Assembly: GCF_014696925.1 (NCBI RefSeq)
Contig: NZ_JACJQY010000011.1
Location: 55,805 to 119,804 of the forward strand
Direction: 5' to 3'
DNA: 64,000 nt
Source of the DNA: Phormidium tenue FACHB-1050
GTDB lineage: Bacteria > Cyanobacteriota > Cyanobacteriia > Pseudanabaenales > Pseudanabaenaceae
Shown here: positions 63,850 through 64,000 of the stretch, piece by piece
Numbering within the stretch: the stretch's first letter is position 1
Layout: every line of letters begins with the position of its first letter
Notes under the pieces: model-generated
Databases searched by the model: none
Seen by the model: only the letters and a program-made list of their open reading frames with translations
What the model was told of the DNA's origin: nothing
Program-made: the position numbers and the translations under genes

Positions 63850-64000
63850 GAGGGAATTTGGACAAAATTTGGGTCGAAAGAACGCTGAGACTTGAGAACA
63901 CCAAAGACCTGTCGCAATAGCTTGTGCATGACCGCCCCAATGACAGACATTTTGGACTTACCCTTAGCCGTAAGGCGAGCGCAGAAAGAGGCAATCGGCG
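63846..64000 (-). mobile_element. IS110-family transposase, C-terminal fragment (runs off the window)
   Basis: A frame entering from the right edge and ending at a TGA (63846-63848) reads CARLTAKGKSKMSVIGAVMH, KLLRQVFGVLKSQRSFD and PNFVQIPS. The GKSKMxxIGAxMxKLLxxxFGVLKS pattern is the C-terminus of IS110/IS116/IS902 transposases. It abuts the truncated IS5 directly, so an IS110 element seems to have inserted into or recombined with it. The rest lies outside the window. Confidence 0.75.

Overview
The window reads as chromosomal DNA from a cyanobacterium. It carries petB and petD (cytochrome b6f), very many GCGATCGC (HIP1) sites, a heme-type/ferroxidase-type bacterioferritin pair, a DUF928 protein, a DUF1517 protein, several Uma2 nucleases, a filamentous-haemagglutinin/CHAT protein and a HTH-NACHT ATPase. 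The genus cannot be read off directly; a Pseudanabaena-like filamentous lineage is only a guess. I see no rRNA, tRNA or CRISPR array.

Layout. 1-2.7 kb: two small membrane proteins, then a divergent iron-storage locus (bfd against two bfr genes) with a Fur-like box between them. 2.9-6.3 kb: a glycosyltransferase, a DUF928 protein and two unknowns. 6.4-15.8 kb: one tightly packed leftward operon that looks like a defence island. It holds a type III restriction subunit (Res), a VapB/PIN toxin-antitoxin pair, the Mod methyltransferase, a TumA/TumE-like toxin-antitoxin pair and a UvrD-like helicase with a RelE-like N-terminus. 16.2-24 kb: a solute-binding protein, a J-domain/TPR protein, a receiver-GGDEF protein, a DUF1517 protein, two orphan ABC ATPases and a possible degenerate nuclease. 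24-31.5 kb: a HTH-NACHT protein, a ROK (polyphosphate) glucokinase, two Uma2 genes and the RelA/SpoT enzyme. 31.8-38.6 kb: an RsbW-like kinase, PBP2, ilvC, a GNAT acetyltransferase, an M23 peptidase and petBD. 39-47.2 kb: toxin-antitoxin genes and relics, recG, two secreted unknowns and aroC. 47.9-54.1 kb: a two-partner secretion pair whose exoprotein ends in a CHAT protease domain. 54.1-64 kb: cutA, a very large hybrid histidine kinase, sbcC, and a transposon-damaged end (Rpn-type nuclease remnant, truncated IS5, IS110 fragment).

The strongest non-genic signal is a population of palindromic repeats. Family A is about 116 bp (TATAGC...GCTATA), with seven near-full-length copies (115-116 bp), one internally shortened copy (106 bp) and several decayed or half copies. 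Family B is 95 bp with two copies. One family A copy splits a Uma2 gene. Removing it with one TA restores a continuous reading frame, so it behaves as a mobile element with TA target duplication. A second copy sits in frame inside the signal peptide of the TpsB transporter and adds 38 codons. The central stems differ between copies but remain nearly perfectly self-complementary, often with a GCGAAGC/GCTTCGC apex. Many similar long hairpins occur without the family A ends, mostly at gene 3' ends, where they probably also act as terminators.
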